The notes: generated by a model from the letters alone, not told the origin. A stretch of 36,910 nucleotides of DNA from an uncultured Cellvibrionales bacterium (GCA_913019905.1 CAJVZD010000049.1:1-36910), one strand, 5' to 3'. Positions 18,080 through 26,618 are shown, counted from the stretch's first letter. Translations and numbers: made by a program.

Positions 18080-19069
18080 TTAAAACAAACGAGTATCCGA
18101 TAAGAAGGCAGCTATTACCAGAGCGAGAATTGCGCACAAAGACACAATTAGCAGCGTTTTCCCACTTCCCTTCTTCTCACTGACCATTTGACCGCTCTCG
18201 CCACCTTCAGTCCCAACACCGGGAACTCCTTTTATCTCAGGTGACGCGCCCGCTGTTGAAAGCAGACCCACCTTGTCCGCGCTTACCGCTATCAGGGTAG
18301 CATTATTGTCTTTGCGATCGCTTTCCGCTTTAATGCGCCGAATTTCTGCATCGATATCCATGGCCGGTCGAATCATTGTTTGATTCACGGATTCCGTTTC
18401 TGCGGCCTTTTTACGCTCCTTTTTCAACTCATCCGTCGCCCGCTGCTCTACCATAAACTCTACGTTAGCGAATGTTAGGGTATCCCCTTTGTTAACTTCC
18501 GCTCGACTAATTTTGACGCCGTTATGATAAATGCTATTTGCCGAATCTAAGTCGGTAACAATAAACTTTCCGTTTTCAATTTTTAGCTCTGCATGCTCTC
18601 GAGACAATAATTTGTTAGGGATGCTGATTTTACATTGATCAGATCGCCCCAAAATGGATGCACCCACCACCAAAAACTCCCCAATTTTGGATTCTTCGCT
18701 TTTAGGGACTAAGAACCAGGACTTTGGCTTTTCTTCATCATTTGTTGATTTGACCGCGGGAATCTCAGCGGGAGTTTCTGTCGTTAACATAACCGAATCA
18801 ACAATTTGCATGGTATCTTTACCAATGCGAAGTACATCATCTGCTTTTAGTACATGTTCGGCTTCGGCCAATAAGCCATTGACGTAACAACTGCCCTGCT
18901 TGCTAACCAAACGTAGTCCGTTTGCAGTAATGACTATTTCCGCGTGGAATTCTTCGCTTCCCAAGCTGCCCAGAATCATCTCATTATCCTTATGACTTCC
19001 CAGGGCTATCTTTTCTCCGACCAGCCAAATACTTCGCGCGGGATTGTCTAGAATTTGCAATTTGAACAT
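18080..19069 (-). CDS. Tail-anchored protein with two FHA domains
   Basis: A 329-residue protein. A first FHA-like domain occupies about residues 1-95 (GSHKDNEMIL, a degenerate core). A second, canonical FHA domain spans about 118-210, with GRSDQCKI at 141-148, SREHAEL at 156-162 and HNG at 182-184: the Gly-Arg, Ser-x-x-His and Asn residues of phosphothreonine binding. A charged, coiled linker (about 210-300) follows, then one C-terminal transmembrane helix at about 306-323 with a short tail, placing the FHA domains in the cytoplasm. No Ser/Thr kinase or type VI secretion gene is in the window, so its phosphorylated partner is unknown. The HIT gene lies 45 bp downstream. Confidence 0.85.
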   Translation of the reverse strand: MFKLQILDNPARSIWLVGEKIALGSHKDNEMILGSLGSEEFHAEIVITANGLRLVSKQGSCYVNGLLAEAEHVLKADDVLRIGKDTMQIVDSVMLTTETPAEIPAVKSTNDEEKPKSWFLVPKSEESKIGEFLVVGASILGRSDQCKISIPNKLLSREHAELKIENGKFIVTDLDSANSIYHNGVKISRAEVNKGDTLTFANVEFMVEQRATDELKKERKKAAETESVNQTMIRPAMDIDAEIRRIKAESDRKDNNATLIAVSADKVGLLSTAGASPEIKGVPGVGTEGGESGQMVSEKKGSGKTLLIVSLCAILALVIAAFLSDTRLF

Positions 19070-19985
19070 ATTTTAATATTGCCTCATCAAATGGAGGTCC
19101 ATTGATACCGGACTTCGTCAATGCCACGTGGTTTCCTAAGAAGGAAAACCTAAATTGAAGCTGGACATCAACCCAATTCGCGAACCGACCTTATCGTCTC
19201 ATTTTTTTGTTACATTCGACAACAGTCAATGTTTGTATCCTATATAGCCTAATAGTAACGGTCGGAATTATTGTCAAACAATGTTACTGCTGCTTCAACG
19301 AAAATGCAGTGTTATCTATGGCTACAATAAAGATTCTAGCTTATCTGACCGATTCTACGAATGAAAAAAGCAAAGTTCTAAAAACGGGCTTCGTCACAGT
19401 TAGACCGGCCATTGTTCCCAACTAGTTAGTGGCCCAACTGAAATAGGGACCCCCCACGCATGACAAATATTGTAAAAGACCGTGCCAGTACAATAGCTCC
19501 TAAGAAACACAGAGATTAACTGAAAATGATATAGCAGATTGTTTCTATAGGTCGGGAAAATGAAAATTTAATTTCTTCGTTTCGAGCAGAAATCCTCCAA
19601 TCCCTAATCGACACAGTTAGAACAAAGCCCTAGTGCTGACTGACTCGTGAAAGCTGGCGAAATTAACTGCTTTCTGATCGCCTCAGAAAATCCAGAAGTT
19701 GCATCGTTTACATAGGCTCGAATGAGCCTGTATATGACGGCATCGCAATTCTTTGCCACGCGACAACGAACACATGTTGGATGGGAAATTCGAAGGGCAA
19801 GATACCAGACCCTACACTGCGGATTTCAAGTTTTTGCGCTGGCCGATAAAAATAGAACACTAAGCTCATAGAGAATGGCGAACGATCAATACGCCTAAAA
19901 AAGTGTTTGAGCTTTCTGAAGAGTATCGGTCGACTAATCCCATAATTATGAGAGTCGCATTTAGTTACCCACAAACCCGAAAATA
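19070..19985. other. 916-bp stretch with no recognised gene
   Basis: The longest gene-free stretch in the window. Short open frames exist (for example 72 codons from 19207 on plus and 88 codons ending at 19708 on minus), but none has a ribosome-binding site, family resemblance or a compatible context. The 10-base string CACAGTTAGA recurs as a direct repeat at 19395 and 19612. A small hairpin GGCTC/GAGCC lies near 19713-19726. It may contain decayed gene remnants or an unrecognised RNA. Confidence 0.5.
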
Positions 19986-21266
19986 CTATTTGTTCGTTGC
20001 GTCTATAGGTGAAATAAACCGACCATGCTGGTAGCCTTCTGGTGTTATGTTATTCCCGCGATCCTCTTGAGCCCGTTTCATTTCGTTTTTCGCTACCGCC
20101 CGATAATGCACTTCATCGGGGCCGTCTAGAATTTGTAGTGCTCGCCCCCAACTCCATAGGTAAGCTAGCGGAGTATCTGGTGACAGGCCCATCGCACCGA
20201 ATACCTGAATTGCACGGTTTAATATCCTTGTCTGCAGAGGCGGAACTAAAGCTGTAATCATCGAAATCTCATTACTCGCTGCCTTATTTCCATTCTTGTC
20301 TATCAGCCAAGCCGTCTTTAAGACCAACAGCCGAGCTTGCTCGATTTCGATTCTCGCTTTTGCGATCCACTCCCCAATATTGCCGTATTCATGTAAATAT
20401 TTTCCAAACGCCCGTCGCTCCAACGCCCGTTGACACATCAAATCGAGAGCAACTTCACATTGCCCGATTGAACGCATGCAATGATGAATACGACCCGGAC
20501 CCAGTCGTGCTTGAGCTAACGCGAAACCCGCCCCCTCTTCTCCCAAAAGATTTTCAACAGGCACTCTAACGTTTCTATAAATTACCTCACAGGTGCCTTC
20601 AGGCGCTAAATGATTCATATAGGAAATGTTTCTTTCGATGATCAGACCGGGACTATCCATTGGCACGATTATCTGACTATGGCGCTTATGAGCAACAGCG
20701 TCGGGGTCGGTAATACCAATTACAATTGCAACCTCGGCACGGGGGTCCATTGCTCCTGTTATGAACCATTTTCTCCCGTTTAGCACGTATTCATCGCCGT
20801 CTCTACGAATCGACAGCTGAATATTAGTGGCGTCTGAGGAGGCTACATCTGGCTCCGTCATCATAAAACAGGAGCGAATTTCCCCTTCAAACAAAGGAGT
20901 TAACCAACGCTCTTTTTGCTTAGGTGTTGCAAACATATGAAGCAGTTCCATATTTCCTGTATCCGGTGCACTGCAATTAAACACTTCGGAGGCCCAATAT
21001 ACTCTCCCCATAATTTCTGCAAGCGGCGCGTACTCCAGGTTACTGAGTTTAATCCCCGGTGCACTTTCCGGTAGGGTCGGTAGAAAGAAATTCCAGAGCC
21101 CTTCGTCTTTCGCTAAAGCTTTTAAATCTTCCAATACCGGCGGCGGATAAACGCCTTCGGATATATCCTTATGGTAACTATTTTCATGAGGAACCACATA
21201 CTCCGTCATAAAGTGGCTGACTCGTCGTTGCAGGTCCGAAGTTTGATCAGAAAAAGCGAAGTCCAT
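19986..21266 (-). CDS. Acyl-CoA dehydrogenase, ACAD10/11-like
   Basis: A 426-residue flavoprotein acyl-CoA dehydrogenase. The core holds the FMMTEPDVASSDATN substrate/FAD segment, GRKWFITGAMDP, and GPGRIHHCMR. The C-terminal helix reads ALQILDGPDEVHYRAVAKNEM (with D381-GPDE385), the signature of the ACAD10/ACAD11 branch, where other ACADs have YEGT. ACADs introduce the alpha-beta double bond into acyl-CoA with electrons passed to ETF. The frame extends upstream to 21341, but the family-like N-terminus MDFAFSDQ begins at the ATG at 21266. It is divergent from the alcohol dehydrogenase gene. The specific substrate is unknown. Confidence 0.9.
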   Translation of the reverse strand: MDFAFSDQTSDLQRRVSHFMTEYVVPHENSYHKDISEGVYPPPVLEDLKALAKDEGLWNFFLPTLPESAPGIKLSNLEYAPLAEIMGRVYWASEVFNCSAPDTGNMELLHMFATPKQKERWLTPLFEGEIRSCFMMTEPDVASSDATNIQLSIRRDGDEYVLNGRKWFITGAMDPRAEVAIVIGITDPDAVAHKRHSQIIVPMDSPGLIIERNISYMNHLAPEGTCEVIYRNVRVPVENLLGEEGAGFALAQARLGPGRIHHCMRSIGQCEVALDLMCQRALERRAFGKYLHEYGNIGEWIAKARIEIEQARLLVLKTAWLIDKNGNKAASNEISMITALVPPLQTRILNRAIQVFGAMGLSPDTPLAYLWSWGRALQILDGPDEVHYRAVAKNEMKRAQEDRGNNITPEGYQHGRFISPIDATNK

Positions 21267-21687
21267 AAAGAAATATCCAAAGAAATAGAAGGTTTTTACC
21301 CAGCAATTAGTCAAAAAACGAACAATCCGGCTCAAACACAATGAAAATTCTAAGAACCGTTTACGCAGAAAAAGTTAAGCATTGTTTTCACCGCTACCAA
21401 ACAAGTTGCTGGAGGTCAAAAGGAGAACTTTACTGGTTGAACTCGAAAACGACGATATTGATATTGTTAGAGCAACTACAGCAAGGTTAACCTAGCCAGA
21501 TAATTAGGGTATGGTTTACCATATAGCGAAATAAGCACTACTTTCTACGTGTCCAGATCAATAAAACGTTAAATAGACTGTTTACCTGATAAATTCGCTA
21601 ACAACATTTAAAAAAGGAAGCAAAATTCTACTTTTATTGTCCAAACAGTATTTTCAAACAATATTGCACAAACTATAAGGATAAAAA
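21267..21687. promoter_or_regulatory. 421-bp divergent region between acyl-CoA dehydrogenase and alcohol dehydrogenase genes
   Basis: No gene. It contains two palindromes, AGGTTAACCT at 21484-21493 and TATGGT-TT-ACCATA at 21510-21523, either of which could be an operator. A TATAAG string about 10 bases before the alcohol dehydrogenase ribosome-binding region (AAGG, seven bases from the ATG) is a tentative -10 or simply leader sequence. Confidence 0.45.
21510..21523. repeat. Palindrome in the divergent spacer, candidate operator
   Basis: Six-base arms TATGGT and ACCATA around TT, roughly 165 bp upstream of the alcohol dehydrogenase start and 245 bp upstream of the acyl-CoA dehydrogenase start. 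Spacing and symmetry suit a dimeric regulator; none is encoded nearby. Confidence 0.4.
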
Positions 21688-22782
21688 ATGACTACTCCCG
21701 CCCGCGTTATTGTGTTGCCCAAAGAACCTGGTCCACTCGAGATTATTGACGTTGAACTACCGGATCCCGGCCCGTTTCAGGTCGTCGTAAAACAATTCGC
21801 AAGCGGCATCTGTCATAGCCAACTTCACCAAATGAGCTCTCCCCGTGACCAGCCTGTTCTGCTGGGACATGAATCTACCGGTGAAGTTATCCAGTGCGGA
21901 CAGGAAGTTAGTCATGTGGCTGTTGGTGATACCGTTATAATCACTTGGGTGCCCCGCGATATTCAAGGCACCGAAAGAGTTCCTGAATCTGCGACCTTGT
22001 TGCTCCCAGATGGATCCACAGCAAGTTGTCAGAGTGTTTTTACATGGGCAGATTTCACGATTGCCGACGAACAATATGTTGTCAAAGTTGACGATGATAT
22101 TGAAAAAGAAGTCACTTCGATAATCGGTTGCGCCGTTATGACCGGCGCCGGAGCTGTCGGAAACACGGCGGGAGTAAAAAAGGGAAGTAGTGTTGCCATT
22201 TTCGGCGCGGGGGGGGTCGGACTTTCCGCCGTTGTTGCAGCGAAAGACATCGGCGCCGACCCGATAATCGTTGTAGACCTCGATGAGGAAAAACTCAAAT
22301 TTGCCAAGCTTTTTGGAGCGTCCCATACGATTAATGCCAGTGAAAATGACCCAGTACAAGCTATTAAGGACCTTACGCGGATTGATTCTAAAAGAAACAT
22401 TTCGCAAGCCCCCGTTGAAGGAGCAGATTACGTATTCGATTGTATCGGTATTAAAACGACCATGGAGCAAATTGTTCCGGCCACGCGAAGCGGTCATTTC
22501 GGCGCCGAAGCTGGCGGCACCGCTGTTCTCGTCGGTGTACCTACAACAAGTGTTGAATTGAACGCCATTGATCTTTTAGTTAATGAAAAAAAATTCATTG
22601 GCAGTATTGGAGGATCTTGCCATCCTGATCAAGATTTTCCGAAATTCCTCGACTGGCATAAGACTGGAAAACTTGATCTTGAAGCGTTAGTCACTAAAAG
22701 ATATACAATAGAACAGATAAATGAAGCGACTACAGCACTCAAGTCAGGTGAAATAACCGGGCGTTCGATTATTGTATTTTGA
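21688..22782 (+). CDS. Zinc-type medium-chain alcohol dehydrogenase
   Basis: A 364-residue MDR-family dehydrogenase. Catalytic zinc ligands are C42 (GICHS), H61-E62 (GHES) and C148 (IIGCAV). The NAD-binding loop GAGGVG is at 173-178, with D197 at the end of the second strand favouring NAD over NADP. The lobe that usually carries four cysteines for the structural zinc (about 90-118) has a single Cys (C114), so that site is absent. It oxidises an alcohol or reduces an aldehyde; the substrate is not visible. AAGG lies seven bases before the ATG. The neighbouring acyl-CoA dehydrogenases suggest a role in fatty or alicyclic alcohol use. Confidence 0.9.
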   Translation: MTTPARVIVLPKEPGPLEIIDVELPDPGPFQVVVKQFASGICHSQLHQMSSPRDQPVLLGHESTGEVIQCGQEVSHVAVGDTVIITWVPRDIQGTERVPESATLLLPDGSTASCQSVFTWADFTIADEQYVVKVDDDIEKEVTSIIGCAVMTGAGAVGNTAGVKKGSSVAIFGAGGVGLSAVVAAKDIGADPIIVVDLDEEKLKFAKLFGASHTINASENDPVQAIKDLTRIDSKRNISQAPVEGADYVFDCIGIKTTMEQIVPATRSGHFGAEAGGTAVLVGVPTTSVELNAIDLLVNEKKFIGSIGGSCHPDQDFPKFLDWHKTGKLDLEALVTKRYTIEQINEATTALKSGEITGRSIIVF

Positions 22783-22805
22783 CGGTGATAGTTTGACGAT
22801 GGTAG
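22778..22805. repeat. 14-bp tandem duplication overlapping the alcohol dehydrogenase stop
   Basis: Two units, TTTGACGGTGATAG and TTTGACGATGGTAG, differing at two positions. The first contains the stop codon of the dehydrogenase gene. Confidence 0.7.
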
Positions 22806-22972
22806 ATTGTAATCTAGGACTAAAAGAGGAAACTCCAAGTTACGCCTTGATCCCAATCGGCTGGCCAGTTGGGAAACACAAAAAAACGCCAAGAAGATCT
22901 ATCGATGACTCGCTCTATTTCGAAGAGAACGCTAAATAGAGGTTTTTGCTGTAACTGAAAATAACTGACCAC

Positions 22973-23010
22973 TTGTTTGCCACTCCACACTTTTGAGGAG
23001 CGGCAAACAA
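22973..23010. terminator. Long imperfect hairpin between convergent genes
   Basis: TTGTTTGCC at 22973-22981 pairs with GGCAAACAA at 23002-23010 (9 bp). After one mismatch the stem continues CTCC/GGAG. It sits between the convergent alcohol dehydrogenase and SDR genes, 11 bp from the SDR stop. There is no T-run on either side, so termination activity is uncertain. Confidence 0.45.
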
Positions 23011-23021
23011 TGGCAATCGCA

Positions 23022-23801
23022 CTACTCTTGCGACCCTAATATTCTCTCCTGGAATCGACCCATACCTTTGATCCAGCGGTCGTAATCTGAAGTTTTTCGC
23101 TGCATGTATTCCAGTACTTCTGGGTGAGGCAATATCAAGAACGATTCGTTTTTGAGCCCCTCTATAACACTATCAGCGAGCTGTGATGTTTCCATCATAC
23201 CGTCAGCCGCTGCGATTTTCGTGCCGGCACCATCGTTGTCGGTCATTGCCGTGCGAACGGCTTGCGGGCATAACATCGATACCTTAATTCCTTGGTGCCC
23301 ATAGGTTATCGCAAGCCATTCTCCAAAACCGACGGCAGCGTGTTTGGTTACACCATAAGCTGCACCGCCAATTTGGTTTAGAAGTCCCGCTGCTGAGGCG
23401 GTATTTAGCAAATATCCCTGACCTCGTTCAATCATTTTTGGAACAACATAACGTGCGGCGAATACATGCCCCATTACGTTAACATTCCAGCTCAACAGCC
23501 ATTCATCGTTTGCAGAGTCGATCCCCGACCCTACGGCTACTCCAGCATTAGAACAGAACAAATCAATTGGCCCGACTTCCTTTTCCGTTTTTTCAACGAG
23601 ATTCTTAACATCATCTTCTAGTGCTACGTTCGCAGCAATCGCGACACAACCGAGCTCTTCCGCTACAAGATTTAGCCCTTCTTCATTCACATCTGATATA
23701 ACAACCTTTGCTGCTCCTTCAGACAAAAATCTCTTCGCGAGTTCTTTGCCTATACCACTTGCGCCACCTGTTACAACGACTATTTTTCCAGCTACTTCCA
23801 C
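23022..23801 (-). CDS. Short-chain dehydrogenase/reductase
   Basis: A 259-residue classical SDR. The cofactor loop TGGASGIG is at 11-18, D37 at the end of beta-2 favours NAD, NAG is at 85-87, and the catalytic residues are S136, Y149 and K153 (YGVTK). It reduces or oxidises a hydroxyl/keto group on an unknown substrate. A longer frame starts with TTG at 23813, but the GTG at 23801 has GGAG exactly six bases upstream and gives a normal N-terminus (VAGKIVVVTGG). It is divergent from the acyl-CoA dehydrogenase pair and may work with it. Confidence 0.9.
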   Translation of the reverse strand: MEVAGKIVVVTGGASGIGKELAKRFLSEGAAKVVISDVNEEGLNLVAEELGCVAIAANVALEDDVKNLVEKTEKEVGPIDLFCSNAGVAVGSGIDSANDEWLLSWNVNVMGHVFAARYVVPKMIERGQGYLLNTASAAGLLNQIGGAAYGVTKHAAVGFGEWLAITYGHQGIKVSMLCPQAVRTAMTDNDGAGTKIAAADGMMETSQLADSVIEGLKNESFLILPHPEVLEYMQRKTSDYDRWIKGMGRFQERILGSQE

Positions 23802-23807
23802 GATGCA

Positions 23808-23811
23808 CTCC
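23808..23811 (-). promoter_or_regulatory. Ribosome-binding site that sets the SDR start
   Basis: GGAG six bases before the GTG at 23801. The upstream TTG at 23813 would overlap it. Confidence 0.75.
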
Positions 23812-23920
23812 AATCACTAATAAATAGGACGGCAATTAAACCAAATCTCGCAGCAACAGTCACGCGGTACAATCAACGTAAAAAGACCGACATTTGAGCA
23901 CTTCTGACTCTTAAAATTGC

Positions 23921-23950
23921 GACTTTTCGCGCCGAAACAGCGTAAAAGTC
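23921..23950. repeat. Inverted repeat in the divergent spacer
   Basis: Arms GACTTTT and AAAAGTC, extended inward by CGC/GCG after one bulged base; centre of 9 bases. Candidate operator, or a hairpin in a leader. Confidence 0.4.
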
Positions 23951-24216
23951 CCTTTCAATTTTGCCGCCCTAGAATAAGCTCTTAACCTGGGACCTTGCCT
24001 CAAAAAATTTCGACAGGACGACGAAGAACATGCGCAAAGTTCCGTACAATGTTACTCTTGTAGATTAATCCGCACGATGATAGATAGATTGTTGCTGTGA
24101 ACTTGCCGATAGTCAAAGAGGCAGATAGCCGACTAAATTGGGTAACTCCGCGATGGCAGCATCAACTTTCAAAAAGTAAAACTTATTTTCTAATCACGAT
24201 TCTATGAGAGAAAAAT

Positions 24217-25389
24217 ATGTCTAACCTTGAACAATTTCGCGCTGAGACACGCTCTTGGCTGCAGGAGAACTGTCCCGAATCCATGCGACAGCCAATACTT
24301 GATGAGTCTGACACCGTTGGAGGTGGTCGCAAACCGACGTTTAAGCATCCTGATCAAAAAATCTGGCTCGACCTTATGGGCGAAAAAGGCTGGACCGTTC
24401 CCGCATGGCCAAAAGAATACGGTGGTGGCGGACTAGGGAAAGAAGAAGTGAAAATACTTCGTCAGGAAATGACCGCCCTGCATTGTCGCCTCCCGTTACA
24501 AGGCATGGGAATTTCTATGCTCGGGCCTGCACTATTAGAATACGGCACCGAAGAACAAAAGAAAGAGCATCTGCCTAAAATTGCCAAAGGGACTATATGG
24601 TGGTGTCAGGGTTATAGTGAACCCGGTGCGGGTTCAGATTTAGCCAGCTTGCAAACAAAGGCCGAAGACTTAGGAGATCACTATTTGGTCAACGGTTCTA
24701 AAATATGGACATCCGGCGCCGATAAAGCAGACTGGATATTCTGTCTGGTCAGAACGGATAATACGGGGACGAAACATCACGGAATAAGCTTCCTGCTTTT
24801 TGACATGACTACACCCGGTGTTAGCGTCAAACCGATATTGTTAATCAGTGGTCGCTCACCATTTTGTGAGACCTTTTTTGATGATGTTAAGGTACCGAAA
24901 GAAAATCTCATGGGTGAACAAGACAAAGGTTGGACCATTGCCAAATATCTATTAACCCACGAGCGCGAAATGATAAGCGGTATAGGCGGAAGAGCCAGGA
25001 AAAAGTTCTGCGAGACAGCCGTCGACAGCATCGGTTTGGAAAATGGTCGCCTCGCCGACCCTGTATTACGTACTGAGATAGCCAAGTTCGAGCTCAATGT
25101 ACTGGCTTTTGCGAAAACAATGGAGCGAGTTACAGATGAAACCAAATCAGGAAAAGGCCTCGGTCCTGCATCCTCTATTTTCAAATATTACGGAACCGAG
25201 CTCAACAAGACGCGTTGCGAACTAATGATCAACGTCCAGGGCGAAAAAGCTATGGGCTGGGAGGGCGAAGACTATCATGGTGGATTAGTACCTCGTACTT
25301 GGCTACGCAGCAAGGGCAATTCAATTGAAGGTGGCACTTCCGAAGTGCAATTGAACATCATCGCCAAACGCGTATTAGGTTTGAAGTAA
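24217..25389 (+). CDS. Acyl-CoA dehydrogenase, catalytic member of a tandem pair
   Basis: A 390-residue acyl-CoA dehydrogenase with the FAD/substrate segment QGYSEPGAGSDLASLQT, the GSKIWTSGADKADW strand and a C-terminal IEGGTSEVQ in which E371 sits where ACADs keep their catalytic base. It is followed 69 bp later by a second, shorter ACAD lacking that residue. This arrangement is known from alpha2-beta2 ACADs of steroid side-chain degradation (FadE/ChsE-type in mycobacteria, and counterparts in proteobacteria). The ATG at 24217 is preceded by GAGAG. The substrate is unknown; a branched or polycyclic acyl-CoA is a reasonable guess. Confidence 0.9.
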   Translation: MSNLEQFRAETRSWLQENCPESMRQPILDESDTVGGGRKPTFKHPDQKIWLDLMGEKGWTVPAWPKEYGGGGLGKEEVKILRQEMTALHCRLPLQGMGISMLGPALLEYGTEEQKKEHLPKIAKGTIWWCQGYSEPGAGSDLASLQTKAEDLGDHYLVNGSKIWTSGADKADWIFCLVRTDNTGTKHHGISFLLFDMTTPGVSVKPILLISGRSPFCETFFDDVKVPKENLMGEQDKGWTIAKYLLTHEREMISGIGGRARKKFCETAVDSIGLENGRLADPVLRTEIAKFELNVLAFAKTMERVTDETKSGKGLGPASSIFKYYGTELNKTRCELMINVQGEKAMGWEGEDYHGGLVPRTWLRSKGNSIEGGTSEVQLNIIAKRVLGLK

Positions 25390-25458
25390 GCTGATTAAAC
25401 CTTTGATAGTCGCAAACAGCGACTCGTTCACAAAAACGAATATAGTAGGTAATGAAAC

Positions 25459-26598
25459 ATGTCATTAGTACTTAATGAAGACGAACAAATGTTAAAAGAC
25501 GCAGCCGCAGGATTTCTTGCCGATAAAGCGCCCGTTTCAGCGTTGCGCAAACTTCGAGATGAACACGACGCAGAAGGATACTCAAAAACCTTATGGAAAG
25601 AGATGGCTGAAATGGGGTGGACCGGCATTGCTATTCCCGAAGCTTACGGCGGTTTAGGTTACGGTTATGTTGGATTAGGCTTGGTCATAGAACAGATGGG
25701 CCGCAATTTGAGCGTTTCCCCTCTTATGTCTTCAATTGCTACCGCGGCCAGCTTGGTTAATATCGCCGGAAGCGAAGAGCAAAAACAGGACTTACTTCCA
25801 CGCATTGCGAGCGGGAATTTACTCCTTGCTTTGGCTTTGCAAGAAGGCAGGCACCATGCCCCTGAGAAAACGTCTCTTAGGGCAACTTCTAACGATAATG
25901 GTTACTCGCTATCGGGTAAAAAGGTAGCTGTGTTAGATGCACATGTTGCCGACACATTTATTGTTGCTGCACGTACCGACCAACAAGATAACGGCGAGCA
26001 GGGAATAAGCCTTTTTTTAATCGACGCTAATACTGCAGGTTTAAGTACAGAGCGGGTAACGATGGTCGACAGTCGCAACTCAGGGAATGTCATTCTTGAA
26101 AACGTGCAGGTTTCAGATAATCAGCTTATTGGTAATTTGCACGGCGGGATGATCGTCCTTGAAAAATCTCTGAGTATAGCAAATATTTGTCTGGCAGCAG
26201 AAATGCTAGGCATTTCCCTACAAGCTTACGAGACCACGATTGAATATTTGAAACAGCGAACACAATTTGATGCAGTCATTGGTAGTTTTCAAGCATTGCA
26301 GCACCGAGCTGCGGATATGTTTGCGGAACTCGAACTGTGCAAGTCGATTGTGTTGGCGGCATTGCAAGCCATTGACGAAGACGCAGAAAACCTCAACTTG
26401 ATGGCTGCCGGTGCAAAAGCAAAACTGTGTGAAGTCACAGAACGGGTTACAAACGAGGCAATTCAAATGCATGGAGGCATTGGAATGACTGACGAATTTG
26501 ATATGGGGTTCTATATCAAACGCGCTCGCGTAGCCCAACAAACCTTTGGCGGCTATAGCTACCAGCTTGATCGCTTCGCCTTGCTCAACGGCTTTTAA
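25459..26598 (+). CDS. Acyl-CoA dehydrogenase, probable non-catalytic partner subunit
   Basis: A 379-residue ACAD-fold protein (N-terminal helical domain with WTGIAIPEAYGG, middle beta domain, C-terminal helices with MHGGIGMTDEFDMGFYIKRA). Where the first subunit has EGGTSE, this one has TFGGYSYQ, so glycine (about G364) replaces the catalytic glutamate. The middle domain is also less conserved. It is most simply the beta subunit of a heteromeric enzyme with the gene 69 bp upstream. An independent enzyme using another base is possible but less likely. The ATG at 25459 has AGG within range upstream. Confidence 0.87.
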   Translation: MSLVLNEDEQMLKDAAAGFLADKAPVSALRKLRDEHDAEGYSKTLWKEMAEMGWTGIAIPEAYGGLGYGYVGLGLVIEQMGRNLSVSPLMSSIATAASLVNIAGSEEQKQDLLPRIASGNLLLALALQEGRHHAPEKTSLRATSNDNGYSLSGKKVAVLDAHVADTFIVAARTDQQDNGEQGISLFLIDANTAGLSTERVTMVDSRNSGNVILENVQVSDNQLIGNLHGGMIVLEKSLSIANICLAAEMLGISLQAYETTIEYLKQRTQFDAVIGSFQALQHRAADMFAELELCKSIVLAALQAIDEDAENLNLMAAGAKAKLCEVTERVTNEAIQMHGGIGMTDEFDMGFYIKRARVAQQTFGGYSYQLDRFALLNGF

Positions 26599-26618
26599 CC
26601 GTATAACCGCGAAATAGC

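Larger units (their letters stand above)
23802..24216. promoter_or_regulatory. 415-bp divergent region between SDR and acyl-CoA dehydrogenase pair
   Basis: No gene supported. By position it holds promoters for both sides. The most evident element is the inverted repeat at 23921-23950 (GACTTTT-CGC ... GCG-T-AAAAGTC). Confidence 0.45.

Noticed and set aside
19207..19425. 72-codon plus-strand frame in the 916-bp gene-free stretch
   Set aside because: No ribosome-binding site, unusual composition, no recognisable family; described as part of the unexplained stretch instead.
19708..19974. 88-codon minus-strand frame
   Set aside because: No family, no start signal, odd composition; probably chance.
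21757..22497. 246-codon minus-strand frame inside the alcohol dehydrogenase gene
   Set aside because: Despite its length it mirrors a clear MDR dehydrogenase on the plus strand and has no domain of its own.
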